The notes below the pieces were generated by a model, which was not told the origin of the DNA, ran no database searches, and was given only the letters and a program-made list of their open reading frames with translations. Position numbers and translations under genes: made by a program. From Hydrogenophaga sp. PBL-H3 (GTDB taxonomy: Bacteria; Pseudomonadota; Gammaproteobacteria; Burkholderiales; Burkholderiaceae_C), in contig NZ_CP044972.1 in NCBI RefSeq assembly GCF_010104355.1, positions 3,596,001 through 3,660,000 on the forward strand: 64,000 nucleotides of DNA, in the 5' to 3' direction. Below, in pieces: positions 55,927 to 64,000 of the stretch. Position 1 is the stretch's first letter. Every line of letters starts with the position of its first letter.

Positions 55927-56868
55927 TCAGCGCATCAAGGCTTCCAGCTTGATCGTGTCCGCCACGAAAGCCCGGATACCCTCGGAAAGCTTCTCCGTGG
56001 CCATCGCGTCTTCATTCAAAGCAAAGCGGAAGCTGGCTTCGTCGTGGGTCACAAAAGGAATGTCCATGGCCTTCGCTGCTTCGGCGTCCAGCGCACGGCT
56101 CAGGGGCGCCTCGCTCGCAGCCAGCTGGGCCAACAGGTCGGGGCTGATGGTCAGCAGGTCGCAACCGGCCAGCGCCGTGATCTGGCCCACGTTGCGAAAG
56201 CTCGCGCCCATCACCTCAGTGTGGATGCCGTGATTCTTGTAGAACTCGTAGATGCTGCGCACCGAGCGCACACCCGGGTCATTGGCGCCAGCCATGGCGG
56301 CCTCGTCCCAAGCCGCGCCCGCGGTCTTTTTGTACCAGTCGTAGATGCGACCCACAAAGGGTGAAATCAGCTGGACTTTCGCCTGCCCGCAGGCCACCGC
56401 CTGGGCAAACGAGAACAGCAACGTGAGGTTGGTGTGGATGCCGTCGCGCTCCAGCTGGGCCGCGGCCTGAATGCCCTCCCAGGTGGAAGCCACCTTGATC
56501 AGCACACGGTCCGCGTGAACGCCCTCGCCCCGGTACAGGTCGATGATGCGGCGTCCGCGCGCCACCGTGGCCTCGGTGTCGAAGCTCAGACGAGCGTCCA
56601 CCTCGGTCGACACGCGGCCGGGAATGAGTTGCAGGATCTCGCAGCCAAAATGCACCAGCAGCCGGTTCGTCACTTCGTCGAGGCCCAGGGAGCCGTACTT
56701 CGCCACCGCGTCTGTCAGCAGGTGCGCGTACTCCGGCTTCTGGACCGCCTTGAGGATCAGCGAGGGATTGGTCGTTGCGTCGTGAGGCGCAAAAGCGGCA
56801 ATCTGCTTGAAATCGCCGGTGTCGGCCACCACGGTGGTGAATTGTTTGAGGGCATCGAGCTGGTTCAT
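55927..56868 (-). CDS. tal: transaldolase
   Basis: Transaldolase moves a dihydroxyacetone unit between sedoheptulose-7-phosphate and glyceraldehyde-3-phosphate in the pentose phosphate pathway. The 313-residue (beta/alpha)8 enzyme has the Schiff-base Lys125 in [15 protein letters not shown], the [10 protein letters not shown] signature, [11 protein letters not shown] and [12 protein letters not shown] start at [10 protein letters not shown]; the reading can extend 13 codons upstream into the operator region. Divergent from a HexR/RpiR regulator gene. Confidence 0.97.
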   Translation of the reverse strand: MNQLDALKQFTTVVADTGDFKQIAAFAPHDATTNPSLILKAVQKPEYAHLLTDAVAKYGSLGLDEVTNRLLVHFGCEILQLIPGRVSTEVDARLSFDTEATVARGRRIIDLYRGEGVHADRVLIKVASTWEGIQAAAQLERDGIHTNLTLLFSFAQAVACGQAKVQLISPFVGRIYDWYKKTAGAAWDEAAMAGANDPGVRSVRSIYEFYKNHGIHTEVMGASFRNVGQITALAGCDLLTISPDLLAQLAASEAPLSRALDAEAAKAMDIPFVTHDEASFRFALNEDAMATEKLSEGIRAFVADTIKLEALMR

Positions 56869-56891
56869 GGAACGTATTATCGAACAGATCA

Positions 56892-56906
56892 GGTAATAAA
56901 ATTTCA
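56892..56906. promoter_or_regulatory. HexR-like operator between tal and regulator gene
   Basis: GGTAATAAAATTTCA differs at two positions from the pseudo-palindrome TGTAAT-N-AAATTACA that I recall as typical of HexR sites in proteobacteria. It lies 24 bases from each divergent start codon, so one site could control both tal and the regulator. Confidence 0.5.
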
Positions 56907-56930
56907 TCCTCTGCCAACCAGGTGCACCCC

Positions 56931-57779
56931 ATGCTCGACCGGATCAAAGCCTCCCTGCCCTCGCTGGCACCCGCCGAGCAACGTGTGGGCAAGCTCGTGC
57001 TGCTGGACCCGCGCACCTTCGCCAGCCTGCCCGTGACCGAGCTCGCCGATCGCGCCCACGTGAGCAAGCCCACCGTGGTGCGCTTCTGCCGCAGCATGGG
57101 CTACGACGGCCTGTCCGATTTCAAGCTCAAGCTGGCCGGCACGGTGAGCGAGGGCGTGCCTTTCATCCACCGCAGCGTGGACGTGGACGACAAGACCAGC
57201 GACGTGCTGGTCAAGGTGATCGACAACACGGTGGCGGCGTTCCTGAAGTACCGCAACGACGCGTCGAGCCACGCGATTGAAAAGGCGGTGGATGCACTCG
57301 TGTCGACCTACAAGCACAAGGGTCGCATCGAGTTTTATGGCGCGGGCAATTCGGGCATCGTGGCGCAGGACGCGCAGCACAAGTTCTTTCGCCTGGGCAT
57401 CAACGCCATCGCCTACAGCGACGGCCACATGCAGGTGATGAGTGCCTCGCTGCTCGGCCCTGGCGACTGCGTGGTGATCGTCTCCAACTCGGGCCGCACG
57501 CGCGACCTCATGGACGCGGCCGACATCGCGCGCAAGCACGGCGCCACTGTGATCACCATCACCACCAGCGGCACGCCGCTGGCACAGGCCGGCCACATCC
57601 ACCTCTCGGCCGACCACCCCGAGGGCTACGACCGCTACAGCCCCATGACTTCGCGCCTGATGCACCTGATGGTGATCGACATCGTGGCCACCTGCCTGGC
57701 CCTGCGCATCGGCGGCAACAAGCTGCAGCCGCTGCTCAAGGAAATGAAGAACAACCTGAAAAGCAAACGGTACGCGTGA
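56931..57779 (+). CDS. hexR: MurR/RpiR (HexR-like) family transcriptional regulator
   Basis: A 282-residue sugar-phosphate-responsive regulator. An N-terminal RpiR-type HTH domain (1-75, with [20 protein letters not shown]) is followed by a SIS sugar-phosphate isomerase-like domain (about 115-255, with [22 protein letters not shown] and [17 protein letters not shown]). The pattern and the adjoining tal gene fit HexR, which senses KDPG and controls central sugar metabolism. The ATG at 56931 has AGGTG six bases before it and is preferred to the GTG at 56922. Confidence 0.88.
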   Translation: MLDRIKASLPSLAPAEQRVGKLVLLDPRTFASLPVTELADRAHVSKPTVVRFCRSMGYDGLSDFKLKLAGTVSEGVPFIHRSVDVDDKTSDVLVKVIDNTVAAFLKYRNDASSHAIEKAVDALVSTYKHKGRIEFYGAGNSGIVAQDAQHKFFRLGINAIAYSDGHMQVMSASLLGPGDCVVIVSNSGRTRDLMDAADIARKHGATVITITTSGTPLAQAGHIHLSADHPEGYDRYSPMTSRLMHLMVIDIVATCLALRIGGNKLQPLLKEMKNNLKSKRYA

Positions 57780-57812
57780 CCGTGCGCGCTGCGAACAGGT
57801 CTCGCGCCTCCC

Positions 57813-57866
57813 AGCGCCGCTGACGCGGCTTCCCCGGAGGGCGGCGCCGCAGGCAGCGCGGAGGGA
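57813..57866. repeat. GC-rich intergenic repeat, copy A
   Basis: On the minus strand the segment contains CCTCCGCGCTGCCTGCGGCG followed by CCGCCCTCCGGGGAAGCCGC. It shares the core GCnGCCTGCGGCGnCG with copy B at 60885-60977. It sits between the convergent regulator gene and the end of dppF and has no coding frame of note. Confidence 0.5.
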
Positions 57867-57867
57867 T

Positions 57868-58965
57868 CTAGATACGCCCTTCTTCCACCGCGTGACACGC
57901 GATGCGGATACCGGCCAAGGTCAACAATTCGGGTCGCTCGTTGCGGCAGCGGTCGTTGGCGTGCGGGCAGCGCGGGTTGAAGGCGCAGCCGCTGGGTGGA
58001 TTCAGCGGGTTGGGCACCTCGCCCGAGACCGGTGTGCGTGCGCGGCCCGTGTCGTGCATCTTCGGGATCGCGTCCAGCAGCATGCGCGTGTAGGGGTGGC
58101 GCGGGCTGTCGAACAGCGTGTGCTTGGGCGCGAGTTCCACCAGCCGGCCCAGGTACATCACGCCCACCTGATCGCTCACATGCCGCACCACGGCCAGGTT
58201 GTGGCTGATGAAGAGATACGTGAGACCGCGCTCGCGCTGCAGGTCCTTCATGATGTTGAGCACCTGCGCCTGCACGCTCACGTCCAGCGCGCTGGTGGGC
58301 TCGTCGCACACCAGAAACTCGGGCTGCGTGGCCAGGGCCCGCGCAATGGAAATGCGCTGACGCTGCCCGCCGCTGAACTGGTGCGGATACTTCACGCGAT
58401 CCAGCGGAGACAGACCGACCGACTTCAGCAGATCATCCACCCGCGCGCGCAGCGCATCCGGGTCGGTCTCGATCTCGTGCTCACGCAGCGGCTCGGCAAT
58501 GATGTCTTCCACCCGCCAGCGAGGGTTCAGGCTGGCGTAGGGGTCTTGAAAAATCATCTGGATACGGCGGCGCAGCTTGCGGCCCTCGGGTGTCTTGAAG
58601 GCGGCGTGCGCGTCCTGCCCGTCGAACTCGAAACCACCCCGTGTGGGCTCGTACAAACCCACCAGCAGGCGCGCCACGGTGCTCTTGCCGCAGCCCGACT
58701 CACCCACCAACGCCAGCGTCTGGCCACGCGGGATGTCGAAGGACACGCCATCGACCGCGCGCAACAGCTGGCGCGGCTGGCGCTCGATCACTCGGTTGAG
58801 CCAAGGAGCCGAGACGTCGAAGGTCTTGGCCAGATCGATGGCGCGCACCAGTGGCGCGGCGGTGGCTGCCTGGGTGGTGGCGGCAGACACGTCCGCGTGC
58901 GTCTGGGCGGTTTGCACCTTGGCGGCCTGGGCCTGCACGGCCCGCTCGAACATGTCCGAGCTCAT
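57868..58965 (-). CDS. dppF: dipeptide/oligopeptide ABC transporter ATP-binding protein DppF-like
   Basis: One of two ATPases of a peptide importer. The 365-residue protein has Walker [10 protein letters not shown] (88-96), signature [15 protein letters not shown], Walker [14 protein letters not shown] and switch His in [10 protein letters not shown]. The C-terminal oligo_HPY Fe-S-type region contains a Cys set in [15 protein letters not shown]. The N-terminus carries a 38-residue Ala/Thr/Gln-rich extension before the ABC domain. It overlaps dppD by four bases and is the last gene of the operon. Confidence 0.94.
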   Translation of the reverse strand: MSSDMFERAVQAQAAKVQTAQTHADVSAATTQAATAAPLVRAIDLAKTFDVSAPWLNRVIERQPRQLLRAVDGVSFDIPRGQTLALVGESGCGKSTVARLLVGLYEPTRGGFEFDGQDAHAAFKTPEGRKLRRRIQMIFQDPYASLNPRWRVEDIIAEPLREHEIETDPDALRARVDDLLKSVGLSPLDRVKYPHQFSGGQRQRISIARALATQPEFLVCDEPTSALDVSVQAQVLNIMKDLQRERGLTYLFISHNLAVVRHVSDQVGVMYLGRLVELAPKHTLFDSPRHPYTRMLLDAIPKMHDTGRARTPVSGEVPNPLNPPSGCAFNPRCPHANDRCRNERPELLTLAGIRIACHAVEEGRI

Positions 58966-59936
58966 GCCGAGACTCCCGCACCGGCGTGCAGCCAGCAGGC
59001 CGCGCGCGTGGCGCCGGCCATCAGCAGGTCGGGTCGCTCCACATGGCAGCGGTCGAACACCTTTTCGCAGCGCGGGTTGTAGGCGCAGCCGGTCGGGATG
59101 GCGTTGAGGCGCGGCATGGCGCCATCGATCTGGTGCAGGCGTTCGCGGTCCATGCTCATGTCGGGGATGCAGGCCATCAGACCTGCGGTGTATGGGTGGG
59201 CCGGGTGGTTGATGACCTCGTGCACCGGACCGATCTCGGCAATGCGCCCGGCGTACATCACGGCCACACGGTCGCAGGTTTCGGCGATCACACCCATGTC
59301 GTGCGTGATCAGCATCACCGCCGCGCCACGCTGTTTGCAGATGGTCTTGAGCAACGTGATGATCTGCGCCTGGATGGACACGTCCAGCGCGGTGGTGGGT
59401 TCGTCGGCCACGATCAGCTGCGGCTCGGCCGCGAGTGCCAACGCAATCACCACCCGCTGGCGCATGCCGCCACTGAACTGGTGCGGGAAGTGGTCGATGC
59501 GTTGTTCGGCCGCGGGGATTCCGGTGTCTTTCAGCAGTTCGATGGCGCGCTTGCGTGCTTCGGCCTGCGTGACGGGCAGGTGGGTGGTGATGGTCTCGAT
59601 GAGCTGGCGGCCCACCGAATACAGCGGGTTGAGCGAGGTCAGCGGATCTTGGAAGATCGCGCCGATCTTGCGTCCACGCACCTTTCGCATGTCTTCGTGT
59701 GGCAGGTTGTCGATGCGCTGGCCCTGCAACAAAATTTCACCCGAGGCCACGCGGCCTGGGGGTTCAAGCAACCCGATGATGGAGGCGCCCGTGAGCGACT
59801 TGCCCGCGCCGGACTCGCCCACCACACCGAGGATTTCACCGGGCGCGATGTCGAAGGAAATGTCGTCCAGTGCGCGCAATGTGCCACGGCGGCCGGGGAA
59901 CTCGACGACGAGGTTCTTGACTTGGAGGAGGCTCAT
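58962..59936 (-). CDS. dppD: dipeptide/oligopeptide ABC transporter ATP-binding protein DppD-like
   Basis: The partner ATPase. The 324-residue protein has Walker A GESGAGKS (40-47), signature [16 protein letters not shown], Walker [15 protein letters not shown], switch His in [11 protein letters not shown] and the C-terminal oligo_HPY region with [15 protein letters not shown]. It lies four bases after dppC. Confidence 0.95.
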   Translation of the reverse strand: MSLLQVKNLVVEFPGRRGTLRALDDISFDIAPGEILGVVGESGAGKSLTGASIIGLLEPPGRVASGEILLQGQRIDNLPHEDMRKVRGRKIGAIFQDPLTSLNPLYSVGRQLIETITTHLPVTQAEARKRAIELLKDTGIPAAEQRIDHFPHQFSGGMRQRVVIALALAAEPQLIVADEPTTALDVSIQAQIITLLKTICKQRGAAVMLITHDMGVIAETCDRVAVMYAGRIAEIGPVHEVINHPAHPYTAGLMACIPDMSMDRERLHQIDGAMPRLNAIPTGCAYNPRCEKVFDRCHVERPDLLMAGATRAACWLHAGAGVSA

Positions 59937-59940
59937 GGGT

Positions 59941-60852
59941 TTACCGGAGTCGCGGGTTCAATGCATCGCGCAGCCAGTCACCCAGCAGGTTCACGCTGAG
60001 TGCGATCAGCACCAGCATGGCGCCCGGGAAGATGGTGATCCACCACTCACCGGAGAACAGGTAGTCGTTGCCCACGCGGATGAGCGTGCCCAGCGACGGT
60101 GAGGTGGGCGGTGCGCCCACACCCAGAAAAGACAGCGTGGCCTCGGTGATGATGGCGGTGGCCACCTGGATGGTGGCCAGCACCAGCACCGGGCCCATGA
60201 CGTTGGGCAGCACATGGCTGCGCATGATGCGCAGCGGCGCCACACCGGTCACGCGCGCGGCCTGCACGTATTCCTTGTTGCGCTCCACCAGCGTGGAGCC
60301 GCGCACGGTGCGCGCGTACTGCACCCAGCCGGTGAGCGTGATCGAGATGATGAGCACACCAAAGGCCAGCGCTTCGTGCGCATTCGGAAACAGCGCGCGA
60401 CCCACACCGGCGATCAGCAACGCCACCAGGATGGCAGGGAACGACAACATCACGTCGCACAGACGCATGAGCACGCTGTCGACCCAGCCCCCCAGGAAAC
60501 CCGCAGCCAGACCAAACGACACACCGATCACCACCGAGAGCAGCACCGAGGCCAGCCCCACCGCCAGCGAGATGCGCGCGCCGTACATGAGCGCCGAGAG
60601 GATGTCGCGGCCCTGGTCGTCCGTGCCCAGCAGGAAGTTGCGCGAGCCCTCCGGACTCCAGGCGGGCGGCAGGCGCGCGTTGGAGAGTTCGAGCGTGGCC
60701 AGGTCGAACGGGTTGTGCGGGGCCACCCATGGCGCAAACACGGCGCAAAAGACGCAGATGAGCGCAATCACCGCCGCCACGATGGCGGTGGGAGAGGTGC
60801 GGAAGCTGTGGCCGACATCGCTGTCGAACCAGCGGTGCAGAAGTGAGGTCAA
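59941..60852 (-). CDS. dppC: dipeptide/oligopeptide ABC transporter permease DppC-like
   Basis: An inner-membrane permease of the importer. The 303-residue protein has an N-terminal helix (about 20-42), the LLGTDDQGRDILSALMYGARISL segment and the EAA loop (YVQAARVTGVAPLRIMRSHVLPNV) that contacts the ATPases. About six membrane helices. It lies 128 bp after dppA; the gap holds repeat copy B. Confidence 0.95.
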   Translation of the reverse strand: MTSLLHRWFDSDVGHSFRTSPTAIVAAVIALICVFCAVFAPWVAPHNPFDLATLELSNARLPPAWSPEGSRNFLLGTDDQGRDILSALMYGARISLAVGLASVLLSVVIGVSFGLAAGFLGGWVDSVLMRLCDVMLSFPAILVALLIAGVGRALFPNAHEALAFGVLIISITLTGWVQYARTVRGSTLVERNKEYVQAARVTGVAPLRIMRSHVLPNVMGPVLVLATIQVATAIITEATLSFLGVGAPPTSPSLGTLIRVGNDYLFSGEWWITIFPGAMLVLIALSVNLLGDWLRDALNPRLR

Positions 60853-60884
60853 CGGAAAGTCCTAAGAGTGCAACGAGTGAGAGC

Positions 60885-60977
60885 GCGCCCGCCCAGGGCC
60901 CGCGCGGGTCCGGCTCCGCCGGCCTCAGCGGGCGTCCCCCCTCCGGGGGGACGCCGCCGCAGGCGGCGCACGGGGGG
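60885..60977. repeat. GC-rich intergenic repeat, copy B, with tandem hairpins
   Basis: Two adjoining hairpins are exact: GCGTCCCCCC-TCC-GGGGGGACGC (60932-60954) and CGCCGCC-GCA-GGCGGCG (60952-60968). A GGCTCCGCCGGCC segment lies to the left. The right half shares its core with copy A (57813-57866). It lies between dppA and dppC and lacks a T-run, so it is not a classic terminator. Confidence 0.6.
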
Positions 60978-60980
60978 CTT

Positions 60981-62558
60981 CTATTTCACAGACATGTAGC
61001 GAAACGGCATGAAGTTGTCGGCCAGCTGGACCAGCTCCACATTGCTGGCCACGCCCCAGGCCAGCGCTTGCTGGTGCAGCGGCAGGTGACCGATGTCGTC
61101 GGAATGCAGCTTGAAAGCCTCCTTGATCAATGCGTCACGCTTGGCCTTGTCTGTCTCCGACTGGATCTGCACGGTCAACTCGTCGATCTTGGGGTTGCAG
61201 TACGCACCCAGGTTGAACTGGCCACTGCCCTTCTCGTCCACGCAACGCATCAGCGCATTCAGGGCGTTGTGCGAGTCGTAGGTGCCCGGGGTCCAGCCCA
61301 GCATGTAGAAGCTGGTGTCGCGCTTGAGGATCTTGGGGAAGTAGGTGCCCTTGGTCTCGGCCTGCAGGAGGATCTTCACGCCCACCCGTGCGAGGTTGGC
61401 CGCCACCGCCTGGCAGATTGCGCCATCGTTCACGTAGCGGTCGTTCGGGCAGTTCATGGCCACCTCGAAGCCGTTGGGGTAGCCGGCTTCGGTGAGCAGC
61501 TTCTTCGCCACCTCGGGGTCGTAGGGCAGGCGGGCGTTCATTGGTTCGTCAAAACCGTTGATGCCCGGACCCACCATCAACGCCGTGGGCTTGGACGCAC
61601 CGCGCATCACGGTGCGCTGGATGCCGTTGATGTCGATTGCCTGGTAGAAGGCCTGGCGCACGCGTTTGTCCTTGAAGGGATTTTTTCCCTTGACGTTGGA
61701 GAACAGCAGTTCGTCGCGCTTCTGGTCCATGCCGAGGAAGATGGTGCGCAGCTCAGGGCCTTGCATCACCTTGCTCTTGCCGCTGGCGTTGATGCGCGCC
61801 ACGTCCTGCAGCGGCACCGGCTCGATCACGTCGACCTGGCCTGAGAGCAGCGCAGCCACGCGTGTGGAGTCGTTGCCAATCGGCGTGTATTCCACGTTGA
61901 TCACGTTGCCTTCGATCTTGCCCCAGTAGTTGCCGTTGCGCACGAAGCTGGTCTTGATGTTGGGCTGGCGCTCGCGCAGGCGAAATGGGCCGGTGCCGTT
62001 GGCGCGGAACGACGCCGCGTTCTCGATGCCCTTGCGACGGTCCACAGGGCGCGTGGCCTGGTTTTCTTCAGACCACTTCTTGTTCATGATGAACAGCAGC
62101 GAGAGCACGTCGGGAAGGATGGGGAAAGGCCCCTTGGTTTCAATGTCGATGGTGAAGTCGTTGACCTTACGGACCTCCTTCACATCGTTGGTGTAGCTCT
62201 TCATGTCCGAGCCTTCGCCCGAGGCACGGGCAAAGGTGAACAGCACGTCATCGGCCGTGAACGGCGCGCCGTCATGGAATTTCACGCCCTTGCGCAACTC
62301 GAAGCGCCACACGCTCGGCGAGGTCTGCTTCCAGCTCGTGGCCAATGCCGGCACCAGGCCGAGCGTCTTGTTGCGACCCACCAGCGGCTCATAAACGTTG
62401 TTCGTCACGCTGAGCTGCAACGACTCGTTCAGTGAATGCGGGTCCATCGAGAGCGCATCGCCCTGGTTGCCGATGCGGATGGTCTGCGCGCTGGCCGAAC
62501 CCACGGCGAAGGCCGCGGACATCACCAGACCGCTGACCACTGTCTTGTTGAACTTCAT
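60981..62558 (-). CDS. dppA: periplasmic peptide-binding protein DppA-like
   Basis: The extracytoplasmic solute receptor (SBP family 5) of the transporter. The 525-residue precursor has a Sec signal peptide (cleavage about residue 24, ASA-Q). Family patterns follow: VTNNVYEPLVGRNKTLGLVPALATSW, KGVKFHDGAPFTADDVLFTF and LLTEAGYPNGFEVAMNCPNDR. The ligand cannot be read from sequence; SBP5 members bind peptides, glutathione, nickel or other compounds. The ATG overlaps the amidohydrolase stop by four bases. Confidence 0.94.
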   Translation of the reverse strand: MKFNKTVVSGLVMSAAFAVGSASAQTIRIGNQGDALSMDPHSLNESLQLSVTNNVYEPLVGRNKTLGLVPALATSWKQTSPSVWRFELRKGVKFHDGAPFTADDVLFTFARASGEGSDMKSYTNDVKEVRKVNDFTIDIETKGPFPILPDVLSLLFIMNKKWSEENQATRPVDRRKGIENAASFRANGTGPFRLRERQPNIKTSFVRNGNYWGKIEGNVINVEYTPIGNDSTRVAALLSGQVDVIEPVPLQDVARINASGKSKVMQGPELRTIFLGMDQKRDELLFSNVKGKNPFKDKRVRQAFYQAIDINGIQRTVMRGASKPTALMVGPGINGFDEPMNARLPYDPEVAKKLLTEAGYPNGFEVAMNCPNDRYVNDGAICQAVAANLARVGVKILLQAETKGTYFPKILKRDTSFYMLGWTPGTYDSHNALNALMRCVDEKGSGQFNLGAYCNPKIDELTVQIQSETDKAKRDALIKEAFKLHSDDIGHLPLHQQALAWGVASNVELVQLADNFMPFRYMSVK

Positions 62559-63835
62559 GCATCACTCCTTGCGTGGTTGGAAATTGTGGAAGTCGATTGA
62601 GCGGGTTTGCCAGGGGCGTCGGCCAGCGGCATGCCCTGTTCGATCAGGCCAGCATGCAGCGCTGCGCCCAGAGGCAGCACCTCGTCGTTGAAATCGTAGC
62701 GGCTGTTGTGCAGGTAACACCCGCCCATGCCGCTCTCCAGGCCTTGCCCCAGGCGCAGGTAGGCACCGGGTTTGGCCTGCAGCATGAACGAGAAATCTTC
62801 TGCCCCCATGCTCGGGTCCATGTTGCGGTCCACGTGGTCGTGCCCGAGCAGCTTTTGCGCCACGTCGGCGGCGAAGCGGGCCTCGGCGGCGCTGTTGATC
62901 GTGGCCGGGTAAACGCGCTCGTACTTCACGTGAGCGGCAGCGCCCAGGCCCAGCGCCACGCCAGAACACACCTCTTGCAGGCGCTGCTCGATCAGGTTCT
63001 GCACCTCGGCATTGAAGGTGCGCACCGTGCCCACCAGCGTGGCCTTGCCCGGCATCACGCTGAAGGCGCCCATGTCACCGGCCTGCATGGCGCAGATGCT
63101 GATGACCGCGCTGTCGATGGCGCGCACATTGCGCGAGACGATGCTCTGCACAGCAGTGATGATGTGGGCCGAGACCAGCACCGGGTCCACCGTCTGGTAC
63201 GGGTGCGCGCCATGGCCACCCTTTCCGGTGATCTCGATGGTGATGCGGTCGGCCGACGCCATCATCGGCCCGGGGTTCACCCCCACCGTGCCGGGTTTCA
63301 TCTGCGGCCAGTTGTGCATGCCGTAGACCGACTGCACCGGGAAGCGCTCGAAGAGGCCGTCTTCGATCATGGCCTTGGCGCCCGCAAAGCCTTCTTCGCC
63401 GGGCTGGAAGATCAGCACCGCCGTGCCGTCAAACTGCCGCGTTTCGGCCAGGTAGCGCGCGGCGCCCACCAGCATGGTGGTGTGTCCGTCGTGGCCGCAG
63501 CCGTGCATCATCCCGGGCTTGGTGGACTTCCACGCAAAGTCGTTGTGCTCGGTCATGGGCAAGGCGTCCATGTCGGCGCGCAGGCCGATCATGCGGCCGC
63601 TCTCGCGGCGCCGTCCGTGAATGACCGCGACCACGCCGGTCTTGCCGATGCCGGTGTGGATCTCGTCCACCCCACACACTTTGAGCGACTCCACCACGCG
63701 CTGCGCGGTGTAGTGCTCTTCAAACCCGATTTCGGGGTGCGCGTGCAGATCCCGGCGCAGCGCGGTGAGCTCCGGGTGAAACGCCACGATGTGCGCGAAC
63801 GCGCGACCATGGGCCTTGATGCGGGAGGTCAGCAT
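62555..63835 (-). CDS. M20 family amidohydrolase (N-acyl amino acid/hippurate hydrolase-like)
   Basis: A 426-residue zinc-dependent amidohydrolase of the AmhX/hippuricase group, which cleaves N-acyl amino acids or small peptide-like amides. Metal ligands are seen at Cys113 and His115 (MHGCGHDGHTT), Glu147-Glu148 (QPGEEGFAGA), a His in VYGMHNWP, and a distal MGAEDFSFM. A dimerisation lid domain is present (about 200-310). I chose the ATG at 63835, 14 bp after dppB; a GTG at 63859 would overlap dppB. Its place inside the transporter operon suggests that it processes the imported compound. Confidence 0.93.
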   Translation of the reverse strand: MLTSRIKAHGRAFAHIVAFHPELTALRRDLHAHPEIGFEEHYTAQRVVESLKVCGVDEIHTGIGKTGVVAVIHGRRRESGRMIGLRADMDALPMTEHNDFAWKSTKPGMMHGCGHDGHTTMLVGAARYLAETRQFDGTAVLIFQPGEEGFAGAKAMIEDGLFERFPVQSVYGMHNWPQMKPGTVGVNPGPMMASADRITIEITGKGGHGAHPYQTVDPVLVSAHIITAVQSIVSRNVRAIDSAVISICAMQAGDMGAFSVMPGKATLVGTVRTFNAEVQNLIEQRLQEVCSGVALGLGAAAHVKYERVYPATINSAAEARFAADVAQKLLGHDHVDRNMDPSMGAEDFSFMLQAKPGAYLRLGQGLESGMGGCYLHNSRYDFNDEVLPLGAALHAGLIEQGMPLADAPGKPAQSTSTISNHARSDA

Positions 63836-63848
63836 GTCTGTGCAGGGC

Positions 63849-64000
63849 TCAATGTCCACCCGATTTTTCGGCGCGCAAGCGAGGGTCGACGGCGAAGTAC
63901 AGCAAGTCCACGATCAGATTGATCACCACGAAGATCAGCGCGATCAGACACAGGTAGGCGGCCATCACGGGAATGTCGGCGAATGTGACCGCCTGAATGA
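63849..64000 (-). CDS. dppB: dipeptide/oligopeptide ABC transporter permease DppB-like (partial, 3' end only)
   Basis: Only the last 49 residues are inside the window. They read ADIPVMAAYLCLIALIFVVI then NLIVDLLYFAVDPRLRAEK, the typical final membrane helix and cytoplasmic tail of a DppB-type permease. This supplies the second permease that the dppC-D-F set would otherwise lack. The 5' part lies beyond the right edge. Confidence 0.9.
   Translation of the reverse strand, partial: IQAVTFADIPVMAAYLCLIALIFVVINLIVDLLYFAVDPRLRAEKSGGH

Noticed and set aside
57781..57867. A small gene between the regulator and dppF
   Set aside because: The segment is a GC-rich repeat with hairpin potential; no frame with a plausible start and ribosome-binding site stands out.
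60932..60968. GC-rich tandem hairpins as a Rho-independent terminator between dppA and dppC
   Set aside because: There is no T-run on either strand and transcription must continue into dppC, so I list it as a repeat only.

Overview
The window looks like core chromosome of a betaproteobacterium of the order Burkholderiales, most likely family Comamonadaceae (Hydrogenophaga, Acidovorax or a close relative). The reasons are high GC, the block mlaFEDACB-yadGH-bolA-murA followed by his genes and tat, a short-form HisG, a System II (ResB/CcsB) cytochrome c maturation pair, the pilMNOPQ-aroKB-dgt order, an msrPQ pair, and GC-rich hairpin repeats between operons. The genus is inference. I see no rRNA, tRNA, CRISPR array, prophage or integrative element. 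The only mobile unit is one small IS-like element.

Layout. 1-3786 (minus): end of a histidine/Tat block (hisF, then hisI, hisE, a DUF4870-like membrane protein, a HIT protein, tatA, tatB). A plus-strand LapA-like gene splits hisF from hisIE. 3795-16299 (minus): a tightly packed run mlaF-E-D-A-C-B, yadG-yadH, bolA/ibaG, murA, hisG-D-C-B-H-A, covering outer-membrane lipid asymmetry, an ABC-2 exporter, peptidoglycan precursor synthesis and histidine synthesis. 16301-22735 (minus): gltB-gltD with a promoter and two tandem hairpins, the second a good terminator. 22742-23607: a RAYT-type HUH transposase flanked by 24-bp imperfect inverted repeats, ending next to the gltB promoter. 23619-32831 (minus): an MFS transporter, dgt, aroB, aroK and the type IV pilus alignment/secretin genes pilQPONM.

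33100-37398: ponA (PBP1A), convergent cyaY, lptM-like lipoprotein, lysA. 37408-43568 (minus): msrQ-msrP, ccsB-resB and cytochrome c4. 43672-47180: engB and an alpha/beta hydrolase (plus), two LpxL-type acyltransferases (minus). 47342-51591 (plus): metK with a possibly structured leader and clear terminator, a three-PAS histidine kinase, an SDR oxidoreductase. 51615-53351 (minus): a 7TM-DISM protein with a degenerate GGDEF domain. 53436-55609: groES-groEL behind an overlapping sigma70/sigma32-like promoter with a perfect CIRCE operator. 55610-55926 has no gene but carries a large palindrome, a bidirectional terminator and a perfect 19-bp inverted repeat. 55927-57779: divergent tal and a HexR/RpiR regulator with a HexR-like operator between them. 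57868-64000 (minus): a dipeptide-type ABC transporter operon (dppB partial, M20 amidohydrolase, dppA, dppC, dppD, dppF).

Most of the window is ordinary housekeeping sequence, and I found no convincing wholly new multi-gene system. The most useful leads are the transposase element next to the gltB promoter, the split his operon, the GGDEF domain with an erased active site, the terminator that abuts mlaF, the HexR-like operator between tal and its likely regulator, and the unexplained intergenic palindromes around groEL/tal and the dpp operon.
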